From assembly GCA_026988585.1 (NCBI GenBank), contig JALSKY010000254.1, forward strand, positions 1 to 8,446: a stretch of 8,446 nt of DNA. Direction: 5' to 3'. Both the position numbers and the translations under genes were made by a program. Position 1 is the stretch's first letter. Each line of letters starts with the position of its first letter. Below are positions 1 through 5,963 of the stretch, one piece after another. Below the pieces are notes generated by a model that ran no database searches, was not told where the DNA came from, and was given only the letters and a program-made list of their open reading frames with translations. Origin of the DNA: Deltaproteobacteria bacterium (GTDB taxonomy: Bacteria > Desulfobacterota > Dissulfuribacteria > Dissulfuribacterales > QOAL01).

Positions 1-60
1 AAAAACTGACACAGTGCCTGTTCTGCCTGACACTGGTCCTTTTTCTCTTTGTTTACCCAT
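1..60 (-). CDS. Possible 5' end of a further gene in the minus-strand unit (partial, uncertain)
   Basis: On the minus strand an ATG at 60-58 opens a frame of 20 codons without a stop to the window edge. The peptide begins MGKQREKGPVSGRTGTVSVF, is basic, and matches no family I recognise. It starts 20 bases after the stop of the KptA-like gene, much like the 15-base gap between the two genes before it, so it could be the third gene of that unit. An AGG lies only 3 bases before the ATG and a TTG codon directly precedes it, so the start signal is weak. Twenty open codons can occur by chance; sequence to the left would settle it. Confidence 0.3.
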   Translation of the reverse strand, partial: MGKQREKGPVSGRTGTVSVF

Positions 61-80
61 CAACCTGTTTAGTTAGCCAC

Positions 81-890
81 CTACCCGCGTCTGCCTTTGC
101 CACGGCCTCTGGGGCCCCTCTTTTTTCTGGCAAAACGTTTTCTTGCCATCTCCTTGGGGTTGTATAAAGGCTCCAGGCGGTGGGAAGAAGGCGTAAAGGA
201 ACCTGGCATATTCTCCTGAACACCTCTGCTCTCCTGCTCCTCATGGAGAAAGAACTCCCTGAGCTGTCTCTCACTCTCCTCCCTTGCCTTTTCTTGCTGG
301 CGTTTCTCCTCCTGTCGCTTCCATATCCATTCCAGCAGCTCGTCCGGAAAGGAGAGGGCTGAAGCTGGCAACCATGAGGTAAGATACAGATCTGCTCCTG
401 CATAATGGAACAGGACACCCCGCCTCTCAGCCTCAACCGGATCAACGGTAAGCATCTCGAAGGCCCCTCTTCTCTTTCCAAGGATGGCAGAGGTATCCTT
501 ACTGCTGGAGGCCACCAGCCATTCCCGCCCCTGAGGCGGCACCAATCCCTCCTTTTTGATATGAGCTGCTGCCTTTTTTCTGACATGAATAAACAGGGGA
601 TCCGGCGGGAGAGTCCGGGGATAATCGAAGGACCTGTACCGCAGATTTTCATCTGTGCAGCGAACAAAACCATCCCGGTCCTCAACCAGGTCCGAACAAA
701 ATATCCTGATGAACTGCAGGAGCGAATCCTTAGTCAGGAAGGAGTAGAGAGATTCCTCATGAAGGGCCTTTGCAAGGTCCGAAACAGGAATCCAGCCCTC
801 TGCATCTCCAACCAGCCTGAAGGCCCAGGGCTGATGCCCAAGCATAGTAATCAAGGTCTTCTTCAACCTTGTCCTGACCCGTTTTTCCAT
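81..890 (-). CDS. Divergent KptA/Tpt1-like RNA 2'-phosphotransferase homologue with charged C-terminal extension
   Basis: This 269-residue protein resembles KptA/Tpt1, which removes a 2'-phosphate from RNA using NAD+. The family outline is visible: an N-terminal winged-helix-like part (LITMLGHQP, then EGWIPVSDLAKAL, residues 13-42), a bridge with R84/R86, and an ADP-ribosyltransferase-like half (IKKEGLVPP 111-119, GKRRG 138-142, LTVDPVEAERRG 147-158, DLYLTSWLP 167-175). Key positions differ: the usual Arg-His pair is G18-H19, the YHGT motif is FIHV (100-103), and the His of the HVHLS motif is absent. H19, an Arg near 84-86 and R140 remain. NAD+ chemistry is therefore doubtful. Residues about 185-225 are a Glu/Arg/Gln-rich predicted helix, and the last 20 are almost all Arg, Lys and Gly, which suggests nucleic-acid binding. 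Canonical KptA is about 180 residues. The ATG is 15 bases after the HDOD gene stop with no clear ribosome binding site, suggesting coupled translation. Family placement is fairly sure; activity is not. Confidence 0.72.
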   Translation of the reverse strand: MEKRVRTRLKKTLITMLGHQPWAFRLVGDAEGWIPVSDLAKALHEESLYSFLTKDSLLQFIRIFCSDLVEDRDGFVRCTDENLRYRSFDYPRTLPPDPLFIHVRKKAAAHIKKEGLVPPQGREWLVASSSKDTSAILGKRRGAFEMLTVDPVEAERRGVLFHYAGADLYLTSWLPASALSFPDELLEWIWKRQEEKRQQEKAREESERQLREFFLHEEQESRGVQENMPGSFTPSSHRLEPLYNPKEMARKRFARKKRGPRGRGKGRRG

Positions 891-905
891 ATCGATACGA
901 TAACA

Positions 906-1793
906 TTACAGAAGGAGCATCTCAATGATTCCGGCACCCATTAACACCGTGAAAAGTTCCGGATCCCTTTCCTCAAATCCTCTCAGGACCCCCGGGATCT
1001 TTTTGGAGAAGAGGCTCCATGATATTCCAAGATCATCCTCAAGCCTTGAAATGAGCTCTTTCTCCTTCTGTTTTCGGGTTCCAGGGCCGGTTCTGCCGCC
1101 ATGAAGATAGTCATTGATCCATTCTGAAGCAGCAAGAAGAAATCTCTCCCTGCGCCCCAATCTCTTGAGATTGAACTGATCCGGAGCCACAACAAGACGC
1201 AGAAGCCGGGGCAGGTTCCATTGAAGTGCAACCTGATAACCCAGTTTCGATGGCTCCCACCCGGAAATTTTCCTGAATCTTGAGTGGTCTATCCTGTTAT
1301 TCCTGGAATCCAGAACAGCAGCAAAACCCGGGCCAGCACTGCACCAGAGTACCATATAACCAAACTGTTTTCCCAAGGCGCATAGCCTCGCTGCTTCATG
1401 GCTTTCCGAGCAGTCAGCCATACAGGAAACAAGGGCGGAGATATCCCCGGCCAGCACTGATTTGGCATACAACAACCTGAGCAGCCAGGCACTTTTTCCT
1501 TCAGAATCCTCCAAAACAGAGATCCTCTTCAGGAGCCTGGCCATATTCTCCATGCCCATAAGAACTACCAGATGCCTCATGGAGACTATATCTTTCCCTG
1601 AAGTAGTATAAAAGGCAGAATTCATAACCCTTAACAGGTAGATAGACATTCCTGGGTCTCTCAGGATCATGGCAGAGATATCGCCTGCACCAACAGAAGG
1701 ATCTCCTGTGGAAGCCAGAACAGATCTCAGTTTCTTGCCATCTGCAGGCAGGACAGAACCGGATATGCGTTTCAGGGTTCTTGCTGCTTTCAA
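906..1793 (-). CDS. HDOD-domain protein (putative signalling/regulatory)
   Basis: This 295-residue protein matches the HDOD family, a catalytically inert relative of HD phosphohydrolases found in bacterial signalling and regulation. The strongest match is DPSVGAGDISAMILRDPG followed by LLRVMNSAFY (residues 31-62), the typical HDOD start. SMRHLVVLMGMENMARLL (71-88), ALGKQFGYMVLWC (139-151), a GW..SKLGYQVALQWNLPRLL stretch (178-198) and a helical C-terminus follow in the usual order. No intact His-Asp metal site is seen, as usual for HDOD. There is no attached GGDEF, EAL or receiver domain. The frame has no ATG near its beginning; TTG at 1793-1791 is chosen because an in-frame TAG lies five codons upstream, an AGGA sits 10 bases before it, and the domain begins soon after. 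It is the first gene of the minus-strand unit, divergent from the polysaccharide operon. Its partner or target is unknown; control of the neighbouring locus is only a guess. Confidence 0.85.
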   Translation of the reverse strand: MKAARTLKRISGSVLPADGKKLRSVLASTGDPSVGAGDISAMILRDPGMSIYLLRVMNSAFYTTSGKDIVSMRHLVVLMGMENMARLLKRISVLEDSEGKSAWLLRLLYAKSVLAGDISALVSCMADCSESHEAARLCALGKQFGYMVLWCSAGPGFAAVLDSRNNRIDHSRFRKISGWEPSKLGYQVALQWNLPRLLRLVVAPDQFNLKRLGRRERFLLAASEWINDYLHGGRTGPGTRKQKEKELISRLEDDLGISWSLFSKKIPGVLRGFEERDPELFTVLMGAGIIEMLLL

Positions 1794-1830
1794 TGTTCGA
1801 ATATCCTAATAGCCGTGATCATTATGCTGA

Positions 1831-1860
1831 ATTATAGTTGTAATCTCTGCCAACTTCTAA
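1831..1860 (-). promoter_or_regulatory. Candidate sigma-70-like promoter for the HDOD/KptA-like unit
   Basis: On the minus strand a perfect TATAAT lies at 1836-1831. A poor -35 candidate, TTAGAA (3 of 6 matches), lies 18 bases upstream at 1860-1855. Transcription would begin about 25-30 bases before the TTG start, leaving room for the AGGA ribosome binding site. The AT-rich surroundings make a chance TATAAT fairly likely. Confidence 0.35.
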
Positions 1861-1876
1861 TAAATAAAGTTGTTGG
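1850..1876. repeat. Dyad symmetry, possible operator
   Basis: CAACTT (1851-1856) and AAGTTG (1867-1872) form a perfect 6-base inverted repeat around an AT-rich 10-base centre. The outer CCAAC (1850-1854) and GTTGG (1872-1876) give an alternative register. It overlaps the candidate -35 region of the leftward promoter, so a dimeric regulator could bind here. No T-tract follows, so it does not look like a terminator. No regulator is identified, and a 6-base dyad can arise by chance. Confidence 0.3.
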
Positions 1877-1959
1877 ATTTGGTGATTCATCCTCTAGTCG
1901 TATCGGTCTTTTCACTTTCTTTTCCTAAATGACGAACCAGAACATATTCAGTTTAAACT

Positions 1960-2259
1960 ATGAATGAATTTTCTTTTTTCCCTCTTCTTTCCGAAGATGA
2001 GATTAGAAGGGAAAAACAGCGTGCCCGGGAACTGAGACATACCAGATGGTGGAGAAAGAAGTGCTCCTCTGGTGTATGCCATTACTGCGGCAGGTTTGTT
2101 GGTCCGCAAAATCTTACCATGGACCATCTCGTACCCCTTGCCAGGGGAGGACGCAGCGTAAAGGGGAACCTGGTCCCGGCCTGCAAGGATTGCAACAACA
2201 GAAAAAAGACCCTTTTGCCTCAAGAATGGAAGGATTATATTGAAAGAGATCTAAATTAA
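1960..2259 (+). CDS. Small HNH endonuclease-like protein
   Basis: This 99-residue protein carries a single HNH nuclease domain of the zinc-ribbon type. Two Cys pairs (CHYC at 40-43, CKDC at 75-78) would hold the structural zinc. The core has D55-H56 in TMDHLVPLARGG, N70 in GNL, and N79/N80 directly after the second Cys pair, giving an H-N-N pattern common in this family. The basic N-terminal helix (residues 12-35, Arg/Lys-rich with two Trp) may contact DNA. A TAA two codons upstream makes the ATG at 1960 the first possible start, yet no Shine-Dalgarno sequence precedes it. The stop lies only 26 bases before the first polysaccharide gene with no terminator between, so it is probably co-transcribed with that operon. 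No methylase or phage gene accompanies it. The fold is confident; substrate and role are unknown. Confidence 0.85.
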   Translation: MNEFSFFPLLSEDEIRREKQRARELRHTRWWRKKCSSGVCHYCGRFVGPQNLTMDHLVPLARGGRSVKGNLVPACKDCNNRKKTLLPQEWKDYIERDLN

Positions 2260-2274
2260 CCTTTAGAAAAGATT

Positions 2275-2279
2275 GGAGG
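2275..2279 (+). promoter_or_regulatory. Strong ribosome binding site of the export-protein gene
   Basis: GGAGG ends 6 bases before the ATG at 2286. This supports that start over the in-frame ATG at codon 12, which would shorten the signal peptide's basic region. Confidence 0.75.
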
Positions 2280-2285
2280 CTCAAT

Positions 2286-2906
2286 ATGAGAAAAAATCAT
2301 ATTTTTTCGGCAAAAACCATGTCTGCCCATCTTTTTCAGACTTTTTTTCTGTTATTACTCCTTGCTGCCTCAAATATCCATGCTGCCCCAGGAGAGCATT
2401 CTCCCCCAACAACCCAAAATGACGATTCCTATACAATAGGAGCAGGGGATGTGTTATCCATAACGGTCTGGAGAGAGCCATCCCTGTCAGGAGAATATCC
2501 GGTGCGACCGGATGGAAAAATAACCTTTCCCCTGATCAATGACATTAAGGCCCAAGGACTCACCCCGCTGGAGCTAAAGAAACAGATAGAGATCAAACTG
2601 AAGGATTTCATTGCAGCCCCAAATGTCACTGTTGGGGTGCAGCAGGTCAACAGCAAGAATATCTTCATTCTCGGGAAGGTCAACCAGCCTGGGAGATACC
2701 CCCTGAACGGCCCGATGACCATATTGCAGGCGATAGCACAGGCAGGTGGGCTGGCAGAATGGGCCAAGGGAGATGATATTGTCATCCTGCGGACCAAGGG
2801 TGGCACACAGAAAAGGCTCACCTTCAACTATGACAAGGTATCCAGAGGAAAGGAACTGGAACAGAACATCTTCCTGGAGCCTGGGGACACCATAATCATT
2901 CCCTGA
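2286..2906 (+). CDS. Short polysaccharide export protein (OPX/Wza family, XrtA-associated type)
   Basis: This is a 206-residue periplasmic export protein. A signal peptide with hydrophobic core FFLLLLLAAS (residues 20-29) ends near IHA-AP (31-35), a signal peptidase I type site. No lipobox Cys is present, so it does not look like a lipoprotein. The export domain begins YTIGAGDVLSITVWREPSLS (49-68) and continues with the hallmark YPVRPDGKITFPLI (71-84) and APNVTVGV (111-118). One SLBB-like domain follows (IFILGKVNQPGRYPL, 126-140; TILQAIAQAGGL, 145-156), ending in EPGDTIIIP (198-206). E. coli Wza is about 380 residues, with more ring domains and a C-terminal helix that spans the outer membrane; both are missing here. 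It should therefore need a separate outer-membrane partner, and the next gene encodes a beta-barrel. It is the first polysaccharide gene of the operon. Confidence 0.9.
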   Translation: MRKNHIFSAKTMSAHLFQTFFLLLLLAASNIHAAPGEHSPPTTQNDDSYTIGAGDVLSITVWREPSLSGEYPVRPDGKITFPLINDIKAQGLTPLELKKQIEIKLKDFIAAPNVTVGVQQVNSKNIFILGKVNQPGRYPLNGPMTILQAIAQAGGLAEWAKGDDIVILRTKGGTQKRLTFNYDKVSRGKELEQNIFLEPGDTIIIP

Positions 2907-2951
2907 CAGACGGCTATGAGGGGGTGGCTGAGTCCTGTCTGTTCCGAGAAT

Positions 2952-2959
2952 GGAGGAGA
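2952..2959 (+). promoter_or_regulatory. Ribosome binding site deciding the beta-barrel gene start
   Basis: GGAGGAGA ends 7 bases before the ATG at 2967. An earlier in-frame ATG at 2916 would add 17 residues ahead of the signal peptide and lacks such a site, so 2967 is preferred. Confidence 0.8.
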
Positions 2960-2966
2960 ATCAATA

Positions 2967-4337
2967 ATGCACAGATCTTTTTACAAAATATTCTGTTTCT
3001 GCCTGTTCCTTTTTGCCCTTCAGGCCCTTCTGCCAAGGGCTTCCCACTCAGATTGGATACCTTTTGTCAGCACTACTGTGGGGGGAGAATATGACAGCAA
3101 CATCTATCTCGACCCTGAGAGAAAGGATCCTGACGGTGACAGTGCAGCAGATTTCCGTACAACAATCACACCTACCATAGGGATCAGAAATGAACAGGAA
3201 CACTTCAGTTTCTCAGGAGAATACGCCCCAACAGTCAATCTTTTCATGGAACACTCCGATCAGGATTATATCTCCCATAACCTTGGAGTTTCCATGGAAA
3301 AGGCATTGACACAGCATCTGAATTTCTTCATTGACGAGTCCGCACTCTACACAGAGGAGCCGGAGCAGCGGTATGGAGATCGGGAGAGACGGGAACACGC
3401 AGATCCCAATGCCAGGCTCAGGGAGCGGACCAGCCACTGGGACAACACCATCTCTACAGGATTCAGATATCAGTTTGGACCAGAAGATACCGTTTCCCTC
3501 AGATATAACGATTCAAGGATAAACTACTCATCAGGGAATGGAGAAGAAAACGACGATTCTGTTGAATATGGCCCTGAGATAGAACTGAGCTACTGGTTCA
3601 ACCAACAACATGGGATAACAGCCCATTATAGCTGGAGACGTTATGATTATGAGATCGACAACTCGAGAAAGACTCAGGAGGGAGGGTTCCGGTATCACTA
3701 CCGTTACTCGCCACACCTGACTCTCTTCCTGAACTACTCCCTTGAATTTGCCCAGGAATATGGGGAGAAAGGGAGGGACTATTACATTAACCGCTGCACG
3801 GCAGGATTTGACAAGCAGTTTTCTCCCTCGTGGCGACTCAGTATGAACGGAGGTTTCTGGAACCGGTCAGACACAGACAGTGACATCCAGGAACTGACCT
3901 GGGGTGGATGGGACAGCAGCGATTCAGGGTTTACGGGATCGCTTACTCTGGAATACACCTATGACCGGCTCCACTGGACAGTTACCGGGGAAGCGGGAAC
4001 CATGACCGCATTCAATGATTACGAGAACCGGGGATTTACTGAATTCCGATCCATTTCCACATCTATCTCCTATCAACTCAGAGAGCGTATCAACGCCTTT
4101 GCTTCAGCCTCCTACTATCACGACCTGACACCAGGCGGGACTGAAGATGGTGATGATCTCAGAACTGAGACCTACCGTTTCTCAGCCGGCGCAAGCTATC
4201 TGATTCTGCCGTGGCTTACATCTGCAATAGAGTACCAGTACAACGAATCATCAGAGACAGAAACAGACGATTATCCAGCAGGTTATCAGCAGCATGTAAT
4301 AATGCTGAACTTTACTGCAAGACATGAATGGTTATAG
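2967..4337 (+). CDS. Outer-membrane beta-barrel protein of the exopolysaccharide/XrtA locus (TIGR03016-like)
   Basis: The 456-residue product has a cleavable signal peptide (basic start, core IFCFCLFLFALQALL at 8-22, likely cut near residue 28). The mature part begins DWIPFVSTTVGGEYDSNIYL, typical of the PEP-CTERM-associated outer-membrane family. The rest alternates polar and hydrophobic residues in strands rich in Tyr, Trp and Phe (for example HGITAHYSWRRYDYEI 215-230, LTLFLNYSLEFAQEY 251-265, WLTSAIEYQYNES 416-428), separated by acidic, Asn/Gly-rich loops. This is the pattern of a large barrel with many strands. It ends in HEWL, so Trp rather than the usual final Phe is the near-terminal aromatic. 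Following a short export protein without its own membrane helix, it probably forms the outer-membrane exit for the polymer. That role is inferred from context and from similar OPX/beta-barrel pairs. The last 10 bases overlap the next gene. Confidence 0.8.
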   Translation: MHRSFYKIFCFCLFLFALQALLPRASHSDWIPFVSTTVGGEYDSNIYLDPERKDPDGDSAADFRTTITPTIGIRNEQEHFSFSGEYAPTVNLFMEHSDQDYISHNLGVSMEKALTQHLNFFIDESALYTEEPEQRYGDRERREHADPNARLRERTSHWDNTISTGFRYQFGPEDTVSLRYNDSRINYSSGNGEENDDSVEYGPEIELSYWFNQQHGITAHYSWRRYDYEIDNSRKTQEGGFRYHYRYSPHLTLFLNYSLEFAQEYGEKGRDYYINRCTAGFDKQFSPSWRLSMNGGFWNRSDTDSDIQELTWGGWDSSDSGFTGSLTLEYTYDRLHWTVTGEAGTMTAFNDYENRGFTEFRSISTSISYQLRERINAFASASYYHDLTPGGTEDGDDLRTETYRFSAGASYLILPWLTSAIEYQYNESSETETDDYPAGYQQHVIMLNFTARHEWL

Positions 4338-5950
4338 AAAAAATGGAACAGTTTCAGCAACATGGAATCACCAAACCCAACTCTCCAATTCAACAGATAG
4401 ACCAGTACATCCAACTCCTTTTGCGCAGGAAATGGCTTATAATTTTCACTGCTATTCCCATACTCATTCTTGGCATAACTTACTGCCTCATCTCCCCGCC
4501 TATATACAAGACATCTACCACTATCGTAGTAGTCCCGCAGAAGGTGCCGGAGGCATATGTCAGATCTACAGTAACCGGGGATAATCAGCAAAGGATAAGG
4601 GCAATCCTTGAAAAGATTACCAGCCGAACCAACCTTGAAGATCTGATAAACAGGTTCAATCTCTATCCAGGAGCGAGAAAAAATCTGCCCATGGAGAGTG
4701 TTGTAGAGATGATGAGAGCCAAAATTGATATTCAGTTACCTCAGCGCCGAGATTCAACCACATTTATTTTGAGCTTTGAGGGCAAGGACCCGGTTCTGAT
4801 AACCAAGGTACTGAACAGCATAGCCAACATGTTCATTGAAGAGAATTTGAGGCTGCGGGAGGGGCAGGCACAGACCACGGCCAAGTTTCTGAGCAATCAA
4901 CTGGAGCAGATCTATGCCCAGCTCAAGGAGCGGGAAGAGGCCCTGAAAAGGTATAAAATTCAGCACATGGGAGAGTTGCCTGAACAGAGGGATGCCAATC
5001 TCGCTACCCTAAACAACCTTCAGCAACAGTTGGAAGGTGTAAAAGAGAGTATTCGCAGGGCCCAGGACAGAAAGTTGCTACTGCAGCAGCAATACGCTCA
5101 ACAAAAGGCACGGCTGCAGCAAGGCCTTCAGAATTTGACCCGAGAAGGCCGTGCCGCCTCTACTCCAGGGGAGTCTGCGCCTGCCTCCCTGCCGGAACTT
5201 CAGCAGCAACTCAGCCAGCTGCTGACCAGATACACGGAAAATCATCCTGATGTGATCGCGCTCAAGCAGCAGATTGATCGACAGAAAAGGGCCATGGCTG
5301 CGGCCGGAACCAGCCCTTCCAGGAACAGGCTGGCAGCCACCGGGGATCCATTGCTGGACAGCATCAGCTTTCAGATAAAAAATGTTGACCTGGAAATCCA
5401 GCAGTTGCACAAAGAGGCAGAATCCCTCCAAAAAAAGATTGCAGACTATCAGAAAAGGATAGAAAACACCCCCAAGCGGGAGCAAGAGCTCATTGACCTT
5501 ACAAGGGACTATGACAACCTCAGGCAGACCTACGAAAGCTTGCTGAACAGAAAAATAGAGGCAGAACAGGCTGCAGCCCTGGAACGGAAACAGCAGGGTG
5601 AACATTTCAGCATTATAGATCCGGCCAGGGTGCCGGCAAAACCGATTAAACCGGACATCAAAAAGATACTCCTGGCAACCCTTGTCCTGGCCTTTGGGGC
5701 AGGGATAGGTCTGGCCTTTGCCCTGGAGCTACTATCCAGACGGTTCTACGATCCTGAAGATGTTCAATCAGCATTGGAGCTGCCTGTCCTGATCTGTGTT
5801 CCATACATATTTACCCCTGAAGAGATAAGGCAGCGCAGGCTCAAAACGGCACTGCTCTCCACTGCAGCAGTATTGGGATATTCTGTTGTGGCTGGCCTGC
5901 TGATTCTTTTGATCAGGAAAGGACCTGGAACATTTGCAGGGCTGATCTGA
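4328..5950 (+). CDS. Wzz-type polysaccharide chain-length determinant / co-polymerase (XrtA locus subfamily, TIGR03007-like)
   Basis: This 540-residue inner-membrane protein sets polymer length. The first membrane helix (about 36-55, WLIIFTAIPILILGITYCLI) is preceded by the typical IDQYIQLLLRRKW. The periplasmic part contains long coiled coils rich in Gln, Glu and Lys (about 170-270 and 345-425) and YTENHPDVIALKQQI (302-316). The proline motif DPARVPAKPIKPD (431-443) leads into the second helix (about 446-469). A cytoplasmic piece with FYDPEDVQSALELPVL (473-488) follows, then a third helix (about 508-530). That cytoplasmic piece resembles the segment that joins Wzz to its kinase domain in Wzc-like fusions. 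Here no kinase is attached; it is a separate gene downstream. The ATG at 4328 overlaps the previous stop by 10 bases, suggesting coupled translation. A second in-frame ATG at 4343 is an alternative start; neither has a strong ribosome binding site. Confidence 0.9.
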   Translation: MVIEKMEQFQQHGITKPNSPIQQIDQYIQLLLRRKWLIIFTAIPILILGITYCLISPPIYKTSTTIVVVPQKVPEAYVRSTVTGDNQQRIRAILEKITSRTNLEDLINRFNLYPGARKNLPMESVVEMMRAKIDIQLPQRRDSTTFILSFEGKDPVLITKVLNSIANMFIEENLRLREGQAQTTAKFLSNQLEQIYAQLKEREEALKRYKIQHMGELPEQRDANLATLNNLQQQLEGVKESIRRAQDRKLLLQQQYAQQKARLQQGLQNLTREGRAASTPGESAPASLPELQQQLSQLLTRYTENHPDVIALKQQIDRQKRAMAAAGTSPSRNRLAATGDPLLDSISFQIKNVDLEIQQLHKEAESLQKKIADYQKRIENTPKREQELIDLTRDYDNLRQTYESLLNRKIEAEQAAALERKQQGEHFSIIDPARVPAKPIKPDIKKILLATLVLAFGAGIGLAFALELLSRRFYDPEDVQSALELPVLICVPYIFTPEEIRQRRLKTALLSTAAVLGYSVVAGLLILLIRKGPGTFAGLI

Positions 5951-5952
5951 CC

Positions 5953-5956
5953 TGGA
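5953..5956 (+). promoter_or_regulatory. Ribosome binding site supporting a GTG start
   Basis: GGAG ends 7 bases before the GTG at 5964. The encoded start MYLKFYGLETNPF matches the characteristic N-terminus of ExeA-like ATPases, so the GTG is favoured over any later ATG. Confidence 0.7.
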
Positions 5957-5963
5957 GACTACA

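Larger units (their letters stand above)
1794..1959. other. Divergent intergenic region between the two transcription units
   Basis: These 166 bases separate the TTG start of the HDOD gene from the ATG of the HNH gene and must hold start signals for at least the leftward unit. The stretch is AT-rich and contains no plausible open frame. It holds a TATAAT on the minus strand, a dyad symmetry at 1850-1876, and an 8-base palindrome GTTTAAAC at 1951-1958 just before the HNH start. I found no sigma-54 element (GG and GC spaced by 10) and no convincing plus-strand sigma-70 promoter. Confidence 0.6.

Noticed and set aside
1..39. Possible leftward terminator: CAGTG (12-16) and CACTG (31-35) followed by a T-run on the minus strand
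   Set aside because: The stem is only 5 pairs with a 14-base loop, and the T-run starts 6 bases after the stem. An open frame also runs through it.
53..685. Long minus-strand frame of 210 codons overlapping the KptA-like gene
   Set aside because: It lies in a shifted frame within 81-890 on the same strand, shows no family pattern and is rich in Arg, Cys and Ser as shifted frames often are. The 81-890 frame has recognisable KptA motifs.
405..944. Plus-strand frame of 179 codons opposite the KptA-like gene
   Set aside because: It is antisense to a gene with clear family motifs, has no ribosome binding site and resembles no known protein.
4471..4492. Sigma-54-like element resembling TTGGCA...TGC
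   Set aside because: The GG and GC are 11 bases apart instead of 10, and it lies inside the Wzz coding sequence near its start.
4324..4584. ATG at 4324 opening an 86-codon plus-strand frame overlapping the start of the Wzz-like gene
   Set aside because: The competing frame from 4328 encodes the full Wzz family sequence including the first membrane helix.
5078..5605. Minus-strand frame of 175 codons inside the Wzz-like gene
   Set aside because: It is antisense to the coiled-coil region; its Leu/Phe-rich content is the complement of Gln/Lys/Glu codons, not a membrane protein.
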